A stretch of DNA of 64,000 nucleotides from JABDMH01 sp964428345 (GTDB lineage Bacteria; Bacteroidota; Bacteroidia; Chitinophagales; Saprospiraceae): assembly GCA_964428345.1 (NCBI GenBank), contig CAYRYD010000007.1, forward strand, positions 1 to 64,000, read 5' to 3'. The notes under the pieces were generated by a model that was not told the DNA's origin, did not search any database, and was given only the letters and a program-made list of their open reading frames with translations. Position 1 is the stretch's first letter; each line of letters begins with the position of its first letter. The position numbers and the translations under genes are program-made. Below are positions 45,542 through 55,088 of the stretch, piece after piece.

Positions 45542-45812
45542 TTCAGGAACGTGGAGAGGCTTTGTCATTAATTAAACAGGAAATCCGACGAATACATGAT
45601 GCGATGCACTGCAAATTTTAATACTTCACAGTACAATCAGGACCATTCAAACACATGTAATCCCTCAATTATCTCCAATCTGATTATTGCCCATTGCCTG
45701 GCCGGTTAAGTGCACGGGCACTAATCCAATAGCCCAGGACTCCATTCAATTTCTCCAAGTATTTCTTAAATTGAACCTCAATCTATTTGCTCATTTTTTA
45801 AAAACACTATCA

Positions 45813-47264
45813 ATGTTAAGTCCTTCTGATAAACTATTGAAAAAGTTGGGTGTCAAAGACGCACCGGAACAGGAACAACCCCAAAGCTCAAACCGCCGTG
45901 ATTTCTTTAGAAAAGCGGGACTGGGTGGCTTGTCGCTGGGCGCCTTTATGTTTAGCCCCCTGGAAGAGACCATGTCCCATTCCACTTCAAATGTAAACCG
46001 TTCTTCCGCTCCCAGTGATCTGAAAATTACCGACATGCGCTTTGCCGTTGTCATGAACGGTCATGCCCGTTGCCCGGTCATCCGGATTGATACCAATCAA
46101 GGCATTTATGGCCTGGGTGAGGTCCGCGATCAGGGTTCTTACCGTTATGCTATGTTCCTTAAAAGCCGCATTATGGGAATGAATCCATGCAGCGTCGAAC
46201 TGATCTTTAAACGCATCAAACAATTCGGTTTCCATGGTCGTCAGGGTGGTGGCGTTTGCGCCGTCGAAATGGCCCTTTGGGACCTGGCCGGTAAGGCTTA
46301 TAACGTTCCGGCGTACCAATTACTGGGTGGCAAATACCGCGATAAAGTCCGGCTTTATGCGGATACTCCAATGGGTAGGGATGATGTTGATTTCAGCGCC
46401 CGGGTCAGCAAACGTATGGACGAAGACGGCTTTACCTTTTTGAAGATGGATTTCGGTATTGAACTGGCCGCCCGGGTCGATCCAAACACCATCACCAACA
46501 GTAACTTCTGGGAAGTGACCCGGCAATGGACCAACGAACCCATGAGCTATGGCTCCACTCACCAGCTGACCCAGGTGCAGATCACCGACAAAGCGCTGGA
46601 CATTATGCTGGAACGCGTGGAAAAAGTACGGAATAAGATCGGTTATGGTATACCGTTGGCTTCCGACCATTATGGCCATTTTGATCATAACAATGCTATC
46701 CGTCTGGGACGGGCAGTGGAAAAATACCGCCTGGCCTGGCTGGAAGATCTTATACCCTGGAATTACACCGATCACTGGAAACTGATCAGTGATGCGATCG
46801 AGACGCCCACCACTACCGGAGAAGACATTTATCTAAAGGAAGAGTTTATCAAGCTGATCGATGCAAAAGCTATCGACATTGTCCATCCCGATCTGGCTAC
46901 TTCCGGTGGCTTATTGGAGACGAAAAAAATCGGTGACTATGCAGAAGAAAGAGGTGTGGCGATGGCCATGCATTTTGCCGGCACACCCATTTCATTCATG
47001 GCCAATGTCCATTGTGCCGCGGCTACCCAGAATTTTATGGCCCTGGAGCACCACTCGGTCGACCTTCCATACTGGGAAGATCTGGTAACGACCAAACACA
47101 AGATGATTGAGAAAGGTTTTGCTCCGGTACCGGACACCCCTGGATTGGGGGTCGAGCTCAACGAGGAGGTTGTCAAACAGCATCTCGATCCGGAAAACAA
47201 CGGGTATTTCCAGCCCACCATAGAATGGGATGTTGAAAGATCCTGGGATCGGTTGTGGAGTTAA
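45813..47264 (+). CDS. Enolase-superfamily (MR/MLE-type) enzyme, Tat signal
   Basis: I place the start at 45813 (MLSPSDKLLKKLG), giving 483 residues; the frame is open upstream to 45687. A twin-arginine signal (NRRDFFRKAGLGGLSLGAF) is near residues 27-45. The capping domain is followed by the barrel with Lys in FLKMDFG and a canonical metal triad at 26-residue spacing: Asp in SDHYG, Glu in WLEDLIPW and Glu in TTGEDIY. A His-rich end follows (AMHFAGTPISFMANVHCAA). The layout fits acid-sugar dehydratases or racemases. It follows the heme/FG-GAP pair by about 270 bp and may process the same carbohydrate. Confidence 0.87.
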   Translation: MLSPSDKLLKKLGVKDAPEQEQPQSSNRRDFFRKAGLGGLSLGAFMFSPLEETMSHSTSNVNRSSAPSDLKITDMRFAVVMNGHARCPVIRIDTNQGIYGLGEVRDQGSYRYAMFLKSRIMGMNPCSVELIFKRIKQFGFHGRQGGGVCAVEMALWDLAGKAYNVPAYQLLGGKYRDKVRLYADTPMGRDDVDFSARVSKRMDEDGFTFLKMDFGIELAARVDPNTITNSNFWEVTRQWTNEPMSYGSTHQLTQVQITDKALDIMLERVEKVRNKIGYGIPLASDHYGHFDHNNAIRLGRAVEKYRLAWLEDLIPWNYTDHWKLISDAIETPTTTGEDIYLKEEFIKLIDAKAIDIVHPDLATSGGLLETKKIGDYAEERGVAMAMHFAGTPISFMANVHCAAATQNFMALEHHSVDLPYWEDLVTTKHKMIEKGFAPVPDTPGLGVELNEEVVKQHLDPENNGYFQPTIEWDVERSWDRLWS

Positions 47265-47410
47265 ATAATTTGAATTTGACGTAAGAATTGTTTGAAAGAG
47301 ACTCTTGATTCCGCCCGGACCGGCCGTGTCGAGGTCTCTTTCAAATACCGTCTCCCACATTAACCGCGGTGATAAACAGCGTTGAGGTGATTGACGGAAC
47401 AAATGAATCA

Positions 47411-48490
47411 ATGGCTATGGCGGAGTTATTACATGAAATCGAATGGAGTACGCCCATACTTCCGAGGGTTAAGATTCCGGAGTGGGAAACCGAGGTCAGG
47501 AGGGAAATGGGTTCGGTACCGGATATCCTGCAACGGGCTTCCCGCAGTCCCTGGGTGAGAAACCTGCTTTTAAAATGGCCGAGATACCGGGCAAAGACCC
47601 TCCCTTCGCGGATGGTGGATATATGTGCCCTGGTGACTGCCCAGGAAAATGCCTGCCGGTATTGTTACGGTGTAGCACGGGCTCAGATGAAGCTGTTTGG
47701 ATATTCCGAAAGAATGATTAGCAATATCGAGCGAAACATGCATCTGGCCGAACTTGATGAAAAGGAGAAAGCTATGATTCAGTTTTGCCGGAACCTGTCG
47801 AGAAGTAATCCCCGGCCGCCGAAAATTGACCGTGAAAAATTACTTAGGATAGGGGTATCACCCTTGTCGCTGGCTGAACTGGCGTTTCTTACGGGCGCGG
47901 GATGTTTTATCAACCGGATGTCAACCTTCATTGCGGTCCCTCCAATGGCTAACCTGGAACGGCTTTCAGAGAGTGTATTGGGTTGGCTCCTTAGACCACT
48001 GATTATCCGCAAATTCAAGAGCCTGGAATGGACCGAAACCCGGCCGCTGGAAGGTGACGTCAATTCCTTCCCGGGAGTGGTCCAGACGCTCCATGGCCTT
48101 CCGGCAGCCCGGACCCTTAATGATGCGATTAAAGGTGCTTTTGAATCACCGTTACTTTCCGATGAACTCAAAATGTTGATGTTTGCCGTCATTGCCCGCA
48201 GTCTTCAATGCCCGTTTTGCGAGGAGGAAACCCGGAATATGGCCATTAATCTTGGTTTTTCCGAACAGGAATTTGACCAGGCGTTACGATCACTTTCGTC
48301 GCCCCGTCTTAGCCAACTGGAATTAAAATTATTAAACTGGACCAGAGACACTGTGCGCTTCCAAACCGGACCAATGCAACGGCGGATTAAGGATCTGGCC
48401 CGGGAAATCGACGATGAAGTACTCCTGGAAGCCTTTGGCGTAGCCGCACTGGCCAACACAACCGTACGAATTGCTGTATTGCTTGGCTGA
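47411..48490 (+). CDS. Double AhpD/carboxymuconolactone-decarboxylase-like protein
   Basis: A protein of about 359 residues from the ATG at 47411; a GTG at 47369 is a possible earlier start. It is two fused all-helical AhpD-like domains. The first has VTAQENACRYCYGVARAQM (C-x-x-C) and the second SLQCPFCEEETRNMAINLG (C-x-x-C). The C-x-x-C pairs are the redox-active cysteines of the peroxidase-associated AhpD family, so a thiol-disulfide or peroxidase role is inferred. The stop codon overlaps the start of the downstream cyclase by one base. There is no signal peptide. Confidence 0.82.
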   Translation: MAMAELLHEIEWSTPILPRVKIPEWETEVRREMGSVPDILQRASRSPWVRNLLLKWPRYRAKTLPSRMVDICALVTAQENACRYCYGVARAQMKLFGYSERMISNIERNMHLAELDEKEKAMIQFCRNLSRSNPRPPKIDREKLLRIGVSPLSLAELAFLTGAGCFINRMSTFIAVPPMANLERLSESVLGWLLRPLIIRKFKSLEWTETRPLEGDVNSFPGVVQTLHGLPAARTLNDAIKGAFESPLLSDELKMLMFAVIARSLQCPFCEEETRNMAINLGFSEQEFDQALRSLSSPRLSQLELKLLNWTRDTVRFQTGPMQRRIKDLAREIDDEVLLEAFGVAALANTTVRIAVLLG

Positions 48491-49296
48491 TGGGATATTG
48501 GGTATATGTGCTTTTTGTTTTTATTCTAATCAGCTTCGCGTTGCTGGGATGGGTATTCTATCAGCGCAGGCAGCAAAGAACAATGGAAAAAATGCTGGCC
48601 AGAACCATCGAAAAACTAGAGCGCTTGCAAACCCATTTCGGACGGTTTACGCCCGAAGAGGTCATCGAACATCTCACCGAAAGTGATGGACGGTACCAGG
48701 CAAGCACCCGTCAGGTTTGCGTGTTGTTTGCTGACCTCAAGGGTTTTACCAAAATGTGCCACGAGATGGAGGCTGAAAAGGTTCTTTCGATTCTGAACGG
48801 TTATTTTCGATATATGACGGAAATCATATCGGCCCACCATGGTCAGGTCACTGAGATGATGGGAGATGGTTTACTGGCGCTCTTCGGTGCGCTAAGGTCC
48901 AATCCCTGGCAGGTCCAGGATGCCGTCAGGTGCGCTTTGGCCATGCGTAAAGGATTGGATGCCTACAATGCCGAACTGGCACAAAAAGGCCTTCCCCGGC
49001 TTTCATTTGGTATCGGGATTCATCAGGGTGAAGTGCTGGCCGGAGTCATGGGAAATCTGGAACTGAGTAAATTTGGAGTCGTGGGAGACGCCATCAACGT
49101 GGCTTCCAGAGTAGAAGCATTAACCCGTACCCTGGAACACGACCTTTTGATAACCGAGGAAGTGAAAGCCGGACTCGACGGTCGGTTTAAACTTGAAGCA
49201 ATGCCACCCGTCCCGATTAAGGGTAAAGAAACACCCATCCAAACCTTTTACGTGGCTGGGATGGCAGAACCATCTACTTCACCGGAAGCGACTTAA
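48490..49296 (+). CDS. Membrane-anchored class III nucleotide cyclase
   Basis: A 268-residue protein. One N-terminal transmembrane helix (about 3-24) and a short coiled coil precede a class III cyclase domain (about 70-255). Metal-binding aspartates are in LFADLKGFT and MMGDGLLALFG, and the family end motif is VVGDAINVASRVEALTR. At the first substrate position it has Glu (TEMMGD) and at the second Gly (FGVVGD), not the Lys/Asp of ATP-specific enzymes, so the nucleotide is uncertain. Translation is coupled to the AhpD-like gene through a one-base stop/start overlap. Confidence 0.87.
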   Translation: MGYWVYVLFVFILISFALLGWVFYQRRQQRTMEKMLARTIEKLERLQTHFGRFTPEEVIEHLTESDGRYQASTRQVCVLFADLKGFTKMCHEMEAEKVLSILNGYFRYMTEIISAHHGQVTEMMGDGLLALFGALRSNPWQVQDAVRCALAMRKGLDAYNAELAQKGLPRLSFGIGIHQGEVLAGVMGNLELSKFGVVGDAINVASRVEALTRTLEHDLLITEEVKAGLDGRFKLEAMPPVPIKGKETPIQTFYVAGMAEPSTSPEAT

Positions 49297-49305
49297 AAGC
49301 TGCCG

Positions 49306-49599
49306 TTAAAAATCGAAAAGGCCGAGCCGGTTTCTTAATCTCTGGTTTTCCTCCCGCAGGCGCTCAATCCGCTCCAGCAATTCCATAATAACTCCAACCC
49401 CTTCCAGATTGATATTGAGATCGCTTTGAAAACGGAGGATTTTTTCCAGACGGGGAAGGTGATCCAATTCCAGGTAATATTCCGGTTCCTGATAAATCAT
49501 ATCCAGTAATCCGTGCTCATCCAGCAATTCGAAAAAAGAGGGCTCCAGATGGTAATGACGGCACACCTCCGCAATAAGAATGAGATTTTCGTATTTCAT
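49306..49599 (-). CDS. cbpM: Chaperone modulator CbpM-like protein
   Basis: A 97-residue MerR-like helical protein (IAEVCRHYHLEPSFFELLDEHGL, LPRLEKILRFQSDLNINLEGVGVIMELLERI) ending in a coiled coil. This is the size and layout of CbpM, which binds the J domain of CbpA and inhibits it. Its start overlaps the cbpA stop by 4 bp, the standard operon. It converges on the cyclase gene with a 9-bp gap. Confidence 0.9.
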   Translation of the reverse strand: MKYENLILIAEVCRHYHLEPSFFELLDEHGLLDMIYQEPEYYLELDHLPRLEKILRFQSDLNINLEGVGVIMELLERIERLREENQRLRNRLGLFDF

Positions 49600-50510
49600 T
49601 TCCGGTGTATTTTTGCCAGTTTCTCAAAAAGCTCTTTTTCTTCAGCATGCAATCGTTTTGGTATGGATACCTGTAAGGTCAGAATCAAATCACCATACTG
49701 CCCTTCCTTTTTATACACCGGAAATCCCTTCCCTGCCAATTTAACTTTGGCCCCGTTCTGCGTTCCTGCTGCAATGTTTAATTTTACTTTTTTACCCTCG
49801 AATGTTTCAATCACTACCGGTCCTCCCAATACAGCAGTATACAAATCAATTTCCTCTCTTTTGTGCAAATCATTTCCATCCCGGAGAAAGGGAGTATGAT
49901 TCGTCAGATTAAATTTAATATACAAATCGCCGGATGGACCACCATTGACACCCGGACCACCATGGCCTTTAATTTTTATTTCCTGACCATCACTAACCCC
50001 GGCGGGAATCGTGATCCGGATATTTTTTCCGTTAAGACTGAGTGTCTGCTTCTGAGTACGATAAACATCCCTCAGATCAAGGGTAAGGGTGGCGTGAAGA
50101 TCCTGGCCCCGGTACCGCGCACTTTGCCGGTAACCACCGAAACCGCCCCGTCCAAACATACTGTTAAAGAACTCGGAAAAATCTTCTCCGGAAAAATCTT
50201 CATAGGTGGCGGATTGGCCTGCCCGCTGTCGTCCGCTGCGTTGATAACCCTGCCGTTGCCGGGCTGCTTCTTCAAACGCCTCCGCATGTTCCCAGTCCTT
50301 ACCATACTTATCATATTTGGTTCGCTTTTCCGGATCGCTCAGGACGGTGTGGGCTTCATTGATCTGCTGAAATTTACGCTTCGCCTGCTCGTCGTTGGGA
50401 TGCAGATCAGGATGATATTTCCTGGCCAGTCGTCGATATGCCTTTTTGATGGCCTGAGTATCGGCACCCTTATCAACCCCTAAAACCTGGTAATAATCGA
50501 TGTATTCCAT
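49596..50510 (-). CDS. cbpA: DnaJ-family co-chaperone CbpA
   Basis: A 304-residue type II J-protein. The J domain (1-70) has the HPD motif in KYHPDLHPND. A Gly/Phe-rich linker follows (about 75-140; GRGGFGGYRQSARYRG), then two C-terminal beta-barrel peptide-binding domains (about 145-300; IKGHGGPGVNGGPSGDLYI, AAGTQNGAKVKLAGKGFP). There is no zinc-finger region, which separates CbpA from DnaJ. It stimulates DnaK ATPase in the cytoplasm. It is followed by cbpM with a 4-bp overlap. Confidence 0.93.
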   Translation of the reverse strand: MEYIDYYQVLGVDKGADTQAIKKAYRRLARKYHPDLHPNDEQAKRKFQQINEAHTVLSDPEKRTKYDKYGKDWEHAEAFEEAARQRQGYQRSGRQRAGQSATYEDFSGEDFSEFFNSMFGRGGFGGYRQSARYRGQDLHATLTLDLRDVYRTQKQTLSLNGKNIRITIPAGVSDGQEIKIKGHGGPGVNGGPSGDLYIKFNLTNHTPFLRDGNDLHKREEIDLYTAVLGGPVVIETFEGKKVKLNIAAGTQNGAKVKLAGKGFPVYKKEGQYGDLILTLQVSIPKRLHAEEKELFEKLAKIHRK

Positions 50511-50830
50511 AATTCAGTTCTGTCTCCATATAAGACAATCTGCAGTGCTCATTGGTTTCCTTTGACAAGCAATTGCGGTCACCGGCAGTTCGCAGGTTTA
50601 CCTGGCATTAACTGGTTGCCATACTTCCTTTTAAAGCGTAAAAAGTACCGTAGATTTTCCAGCCCACCTCCGGAACGAACGATTCGTAAGATAAAATGAA
50701 CGGAGTTGATCCACCAATGGGGAACAACCGTAAGAATTCTACGTTTAATATGTTAGAAAATCACCTGACACATCCCATAATGTACCGGTAACCAGTAATG
50801 AAAACCGGGATCGTATTGAATACCAATCAC
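50511..50830. other. Divergent intergenic region between cbpA and the dikinase gene
   Basis: No gene is seen. The region must hold the promoters of two divergent operons, but I could not find a convincing TAnnTTTG element or operator. An ATG at 50798 is in frame with the downstream gene and may be its start. Confidence 0.4.
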
Positions 50831-53752
50831 ATGCGCAAAAAAATAAAATCCGCACTGGTCATTTGCCTGATCCTCCTTCTTCACCCGGGAGATCACAAGC
50901 TTTACGCCCAGGCTCAATCTGCGGAATCAATCAGGAATATGATCGTACGCTTCAAGAATGATGTACGGGGTCCATACAAAGACATACGCTGGTTTTGTAA
51001 GGACGGAACCATCATTCCTCCCCGCGAAAAATGTCCGGAACCTGGAGGAAATCAACGAGCCCGTTATAAAGATGAAGTCGAGTCTCTGGCGAGAACGAAT
51101 CATATCTTTCTGGGGCAGATTCTGGCTACCACCCCAAAGGAAGCTTTCCTGGACAAATCAAACAATTACTCCCGTCTGAAACAGTATCATCTGGAACAAT
51201 ATCTAAAAGCTGTCGATAATGGTTGGGTTCTGCAGAAAGCCCAATATTACCGGGGTGCCTTTCAAAGTGAAGATGAATCTGCCTGGGGCGCTGAATTTCT
51301 TGAATGGTTATTGCAGGATAAAGAAAACATTGATAAACATTTCTTTCTTCTCCGGCAGTCGGTTCGCGCCATTCCTCATAAAGCCGAAACGGCCAAAACG
51401 TACAATATCCGCGCGGTTTCCAAAGCCATCTCCGATGCCTATCCGGAATTTCAGGACCTGCGTACCAAAATTCACGGTCAACCTGAAGAATCCGACATTA
51501 AACAGGTACAATTATTCTTAAACAAACACCGGTCGGACCTTACCGGAGATCTGCAAAAACAATTAGAGATCTTGATTGAAGATCTTCAGGCTACTTTCAG
51601 ACCGGTTGATTTAGCTGACCTTAAATCCAACATCCAGAAAATACCGGTTCAATATTCCTTGCGGTCTTCCCTCCTCGATTACGTCAATTATTATCAGGAC
51701 CGTGAGCTGGGATCTGATTTTACCATCGCGACGGCGGAAAAAATTGCTCAGATAAGATTGCAGCTGGCTGAAATACAAAGTGCAAAAGTCCGACTTGTCC
51801 TGTTCGATCTGTCCAATGATCTCGAAGAAATATTTTATATCCAATCAACCAAATGGCAACCCGAAACTGCCGGAGAAGCTGCGGAAAAAATATGCTTTAC
51901 CGCCATGGCAGCCATGGGATCCGGCTACCTGGAGACCTGGGAATGGGATGAAATATCCGGAGAACTGGCTAACTATTCAAAATCGGAAATGACCCTGGGG
52001 TCAGTCAATGATTTACTGGATGCAGGCAACAATCTGGTACAGTGGGGATCCGGGATGGTGCGGGGTGTTTATAAAGATGTCGTCAATACCTATGGTGCAT
52101 TTGAACCATTGGTTTACGGTTTTACCGATGATAAGATCAGGGGATCGGCCTTGTTAAGTCTGGGAAGCACTCTTGGCCAACTGGGCAATTTTTTTGCAGA
52201 GCAATCCAATCTGACGAACAAAATTCTGGACCTGCAAAACCCATCGTCGGTTCGTGGTTTGAATCCGGGGATCGCTTTGGGTCAACTGGTGGTAGTCGAA
52301 GAAACTCAGCCGGAGAAGGTGGATCCAGATAAAATCTACGTTTTTCAGAATGCTCCTTCTGATCTGAAACCGGTAGCTGGTATCCTCACTGTCAGCGAGG
52401 GCAATCTGGTATCACATGTACAACTACTGGCGAGAAATCTGGGCATTCCCAATGCGGTCATTTCACCGGAAAATTTTCAGCAATTAAAAGCTCATCAGGG
52501 AGAAAAAGTCTTTTATGCTGTATCCAACCGGAGAAATGTCATGATCAGACCTGAATCGCAAATGACTGCCGAAGAAATGGAATTATTTACAATTAAGCGC
52601 CGAAGCGATGAACGCATTCGGATTGCGGTTGAAAAAATTGACCTGAAACAGACAGACCTGATCAATCTTCGAGCGGTTAATGCTTCCTCTTCCGGAAAGA
52701 TCTGCGGACCGAAAGCAGCCAACCTGGGTCAGTTAAAATATGTATTCCCAGACCATGTTGTGGAAGGTGTGGTCTTACCCTTTGGTGCTTTTCGCCAACA
52801 TTTGGATCAAATGATGCCGGGACAAAATGTTTCCTACTGGCAATTTCTGAACCATACCTTTCAGCAGGCGGAATCACTCCGGAATCAACAAACCCCGGAG
52901 ACTAAAATTGACAGCTTCATTCTGGCTCAATTATCCATACTTCGCGAAGCAATAAAAACAATAACCCTGTCAACCGAATTTGTCCACAAGCTGGAACGCA
53001 GTTTTACTCAAGCATTTGGAAAACCAATCGGCGAAGTACCAGTATTTTTACGCAGTGACACCAACATGGAAGATCTCAAGGATTTTACCGGTGCTGGTTT
53101 AAATCTTACCGTGTTTAATGTGGTGAATAAAGAAGCCATTATTCAGGGAATAAAAGATGTCTGGGCTTCTCCCTACACCGAACGAAGTTTTCGTTGGAGA
53201 CAGCGTTATCTGCTCAATCCGGAAAATGTTTTTCCTTCCATCCTGATCATACCCAGTGTGGATGTCGATTATTCCGGTGTTTTAATTACGAGGGGGGTGA
53301 CGACCTCCGATCCCAGGGATATTACGGTGGCTTTCAGTCGGGGAGCCGGTGGTGCTGTGGAAGGACAGGTTGCAGAATCCTATCTGCTGGATCACCAGGG
53401 AAAAAATCACCTGCTGGCTCCTGCCCGCGAACCGCAATATCGCCGGTTACCAGCCATGGGCGGCACCAGCACCCATTTTGCTACCTTTGATGAAAGAATT
53501 CTGAGCGAGCAAAATCTGTTTAATTTAAGGATAATGGCACAATTGATAAAAAAACAGATGCCCCAATACCTGCAAACCGGCCTGGATGATCCCCTGGATG
53601 TCGAGCTGGGTTTCCAGGACAATAAAATCTGGCTTTTTCAGATCCGGCCTTTTGTGGAAAATAAAAATGCTTTAAACCTCAACTATCTGGAAAAAATATC
53701 CCCACCCCTGGAACGGGATAAAATAATTAACATGACCATTCAATTACCATGA
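50831..53752 (+). CDS. Exported PEP/pyruvate-dikinase-like protein, GWD domain order
   Basis: From the ATG at 50831 the protein has a Sec-like signal (MRKKIKSALVICLILLLHPG) and 973 residues; an ATG at 50798 adds 11. The first 480 residues are helical and unrecognised. A swivelling phosphohistidine domain follows, with His529 in SEGNLVSHVQLLARNLGIP. The C-terminal ATP-grasp domain (about 620-960) contains GPKAANLGQL, FLRSDTNMEDLKDFTGAGL, RGAGGAVEGQV and VELGFQDNKIWLFQIRP. No PEP-binding barrel is present. The His-then-ATP-grasp order is that of glucan water dikinases, not of PPDK or PpsA. It overlaps the downstream serine-hydrolase gene by 4 bp. Confidence 0.82.
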   Translation: MRKKIKSALVICLILLLHPGDHKLYAQAQSAESIRNMIVRFKNDVRGPYKDIRWFCKDGTIIPPREKCPEPGGNQRARYKDEVESLARTNHIFLGQILATTPKEAFLDKSNNYSRLKQYHLEQYLKAVDNGWVLQKAQYYRGAFQSEDESAWGAEFLEWLLQDKENIDKHFFLLRQSVRAIPHKAETAKTYNIRAVSKAISDAYPEFQDLRTKIHGQPEESDIKQVQLFLNKHRSDLTGDLQKQLEILIEDLQATFRPVDLADLKSNIQKIPVQYSLRSSLLDYVNYYQDRELGSDFTIATAEKIAQIRLQLAEIQSAKVRLVLFDLSNDLEEIFYIQSTKWQPETAGEAAEKICFTAMAAMGSGYLETWEWDEISGELANYSKSEMTLGSVNDLLDAGNNLVQWGSGMVRGVYKDVVNTYGAFEPLVYGFTDDKIRGSALLSLGSTLGQLGNFFAEQSNLTNKILDLQNPSSVRGLNPGIALGQLVVVEETQPEKVDPDKIYVFQNAPSDLKPVAGILTVSEGNLVSHVQLLARNLGIPNAVISPENFQQLKAHQGEKVFYAVSNRRNVMIRPESQMTAEEMELFTIKRRSDERIRIAVEKIDLKQTDLINLRAVNASSSGKICGPKAANLGQLKYVFPDHVVEGVVLPFGAFRQHLDQMMPGQNVSYWQFLNHTFQQAESLRNQQTPETKIDSFILAQLSILREAIKTITLSTEFVHKLERSFTQAFGKPIGEVPVFLRSDTNMEDLKDFTGAGLNLTVFNVVNKEAIIQGIKDVWASPYTERSFRWRQRYLLNPENVFPSILIIPSVDVDYSGVLITRGVTTSDPRDITVAFSRGAGGAVEGQVAESYLLDHQGKNHLLAPAREPQYRRLPAMGGTSTHFATFDERILSEQNLFNLRIMAQLIKKQMPQYLQTGLDDPLDVELGFQDNKIWLFQIRPFVENKNALNLNYLEKISPPLERDKIINMTIQLP

Positions 53753-55026
53753 AATATTTAACCGGTAATTTTTCAATAGTTGTTTTCTGGATTCTCATAT
53801 TAATTCCAGAGATAACGCTGGCCTATCCGATTGACGGTTACGGACTGACTGGTATCCGGAGATTACTTTATTTAGAGTTGATTTTAAAAAAAGAGATTGC
53901 CGGAACCCAACCAATCAAAGGGGCGCAAAAAACCCTGGAGCAACTAAAGCTCAATTTATGCGATACTCCCTGGGGCGATAGCCTGGAGTCGCTCCCTCCG
54001 GTGGATCCCGCCTTGCAAAAATCACTCAATGCGTTGTTCCCCAATCTGGATGAGAGTTATTCCGTCACCCTGCTGGATATCACTCCGGGTCGTCACATCC
54101 GCTATGCCACCCGGAAAGAAGACCGTGGCTACCAGCCCGGCAGTGTCGGTAAACTGGCGGTCATTTCCGGTTTTTTCCAGGAGCTTGCCAAACTTTATCC
54201 AGACTCATTCGAGTCAAGGCGCAATCTGCTGAAGACCAGATTTGTCCGGTCGGGAAAATGGGGTCTTTATGATGAACATACGGTGCCATTTTTTAATCCG
54301 GAGACTAAAAAACTCCTGAAACGCACCGTCCAGGCCAACGATGTATTTTCTCTGTATGAATGGGTTGATCATATGGTTTCTGTCAGCAATAACGGGGCCG
54401 CCAGCATTGTCTGGAGGGAGGCCATTCTAATGCGGGTATTTGGTGAAAAATATCCCCTGCTGACCGAAGAGGAGGCAGAAGAATATTTTAAGACCACTCC
54501 GAAATCCGAACTGGCGACCATTGCCAATTCGGTCGTACACGATCCGTTGAGAACGCTGGGCATAACCGAAGATGAATGGAGGTTGGGTCAGATGTTTACC
54601 AGTGGAGCCACATCTTATATTCCGGGAAAAGGGGGAAGTACCGGGACCACCCGGGGAATGATGAAATGGATGGTGGCCCTCGAGCGGGGAGCCCTGATCG
54701 ACAAGGAATCAAGTCTGGAAATCAAGCGACTATTGTACATGACCGACCGCCGGATCCGATATGGATCAAATGCCAGCCTCAGAGATGCCGCCATTTATTT
54801 TAAGTCCGGCAGTCTGTATAAATGCGACCGCAGTACGATGCCCGATTGTGGAAAATACCAGGGCAACGTTTACAATTATATGAACTCCGTAGTGATCATC
54901 GAACACCAGGACGGTACGACCTATATGGTTGCTTTAATGAGTAATGTGTTGCGTAAAAATTCCAATATCGATCACAATGTGCTGGCAGGAAGAATCGATC
55001 AAATCATTCGTCAATCAACTAAATGA
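53749..55026 (+). CDS. Serine hydrolase, class A beta-lactamase fold
   Basis: A 425-residue protein with a hydrophobic N-terminal signal or anchor (about 8-25). Catalytic motifs of the penicillin-recognising fold are S-V-G-K (Ser132, Lys135), S-N-N (213-215) and K-S-G in IYFKSGSLYKC (about residue 350). The size and insertions differ from true class A beta-lactamases, so peptidase, transpeptidase-like or esterase activity is as likely as beta-lactam hydrolysis. It overlaps the dikinase-like gene by an ATGA and should be co-translated. It is probably periplasmic. Confidence 0.8.
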   Translation: MKYLTGNFSIVVFWILILIPEITLAYPIDGYGLTGIRRLLYLELILKKEIAGTQPIKGAQKTLEQLKLNLCDTPWGDSLESLPPVDPALQKSLNALFPNLDESYSVTLLDITPGRHIRYATRKEDRGYQPGSVGKLAVISGFFQELAKLYPDSFESRRNLLKTRFVRSGKWGLYDEHTVPFFNPETKKLLKRTVQANDVFSLYEWVDHMVSVSNNGAASIVWREAILMRVFGEKYPLLTEEEAEEYFKTTPKSELATIANSVVHDPLRTLGITEDEWRLGQMFTSGATSYIPGKGGSTGTTRGMMKWMVALERGALIDKESSLEIKRLLYMTDRRIRYGSNASLRDAAIYFKSGSLYKCDRSTMPDCGKYQGNVYNYMNSVVIIEHQDGTTYMVALMSNVLRKNSNIDHNVLAGRIDQIIRQSTK

Positions 55027-55088
55027 ATGAATTCATTGATAGTATACGTACACCATCGCGGCACCATTTCAATCTTTCCAAAGTCTGG

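Noticed and set aside
53749..55026. Calling the serine hydrolase a beta-lactamase resistance gene
   Set aside because: Only the fold motifs are present; length, S-N-N in place of S-D-N and genomic context do not support a resistance enzyme.
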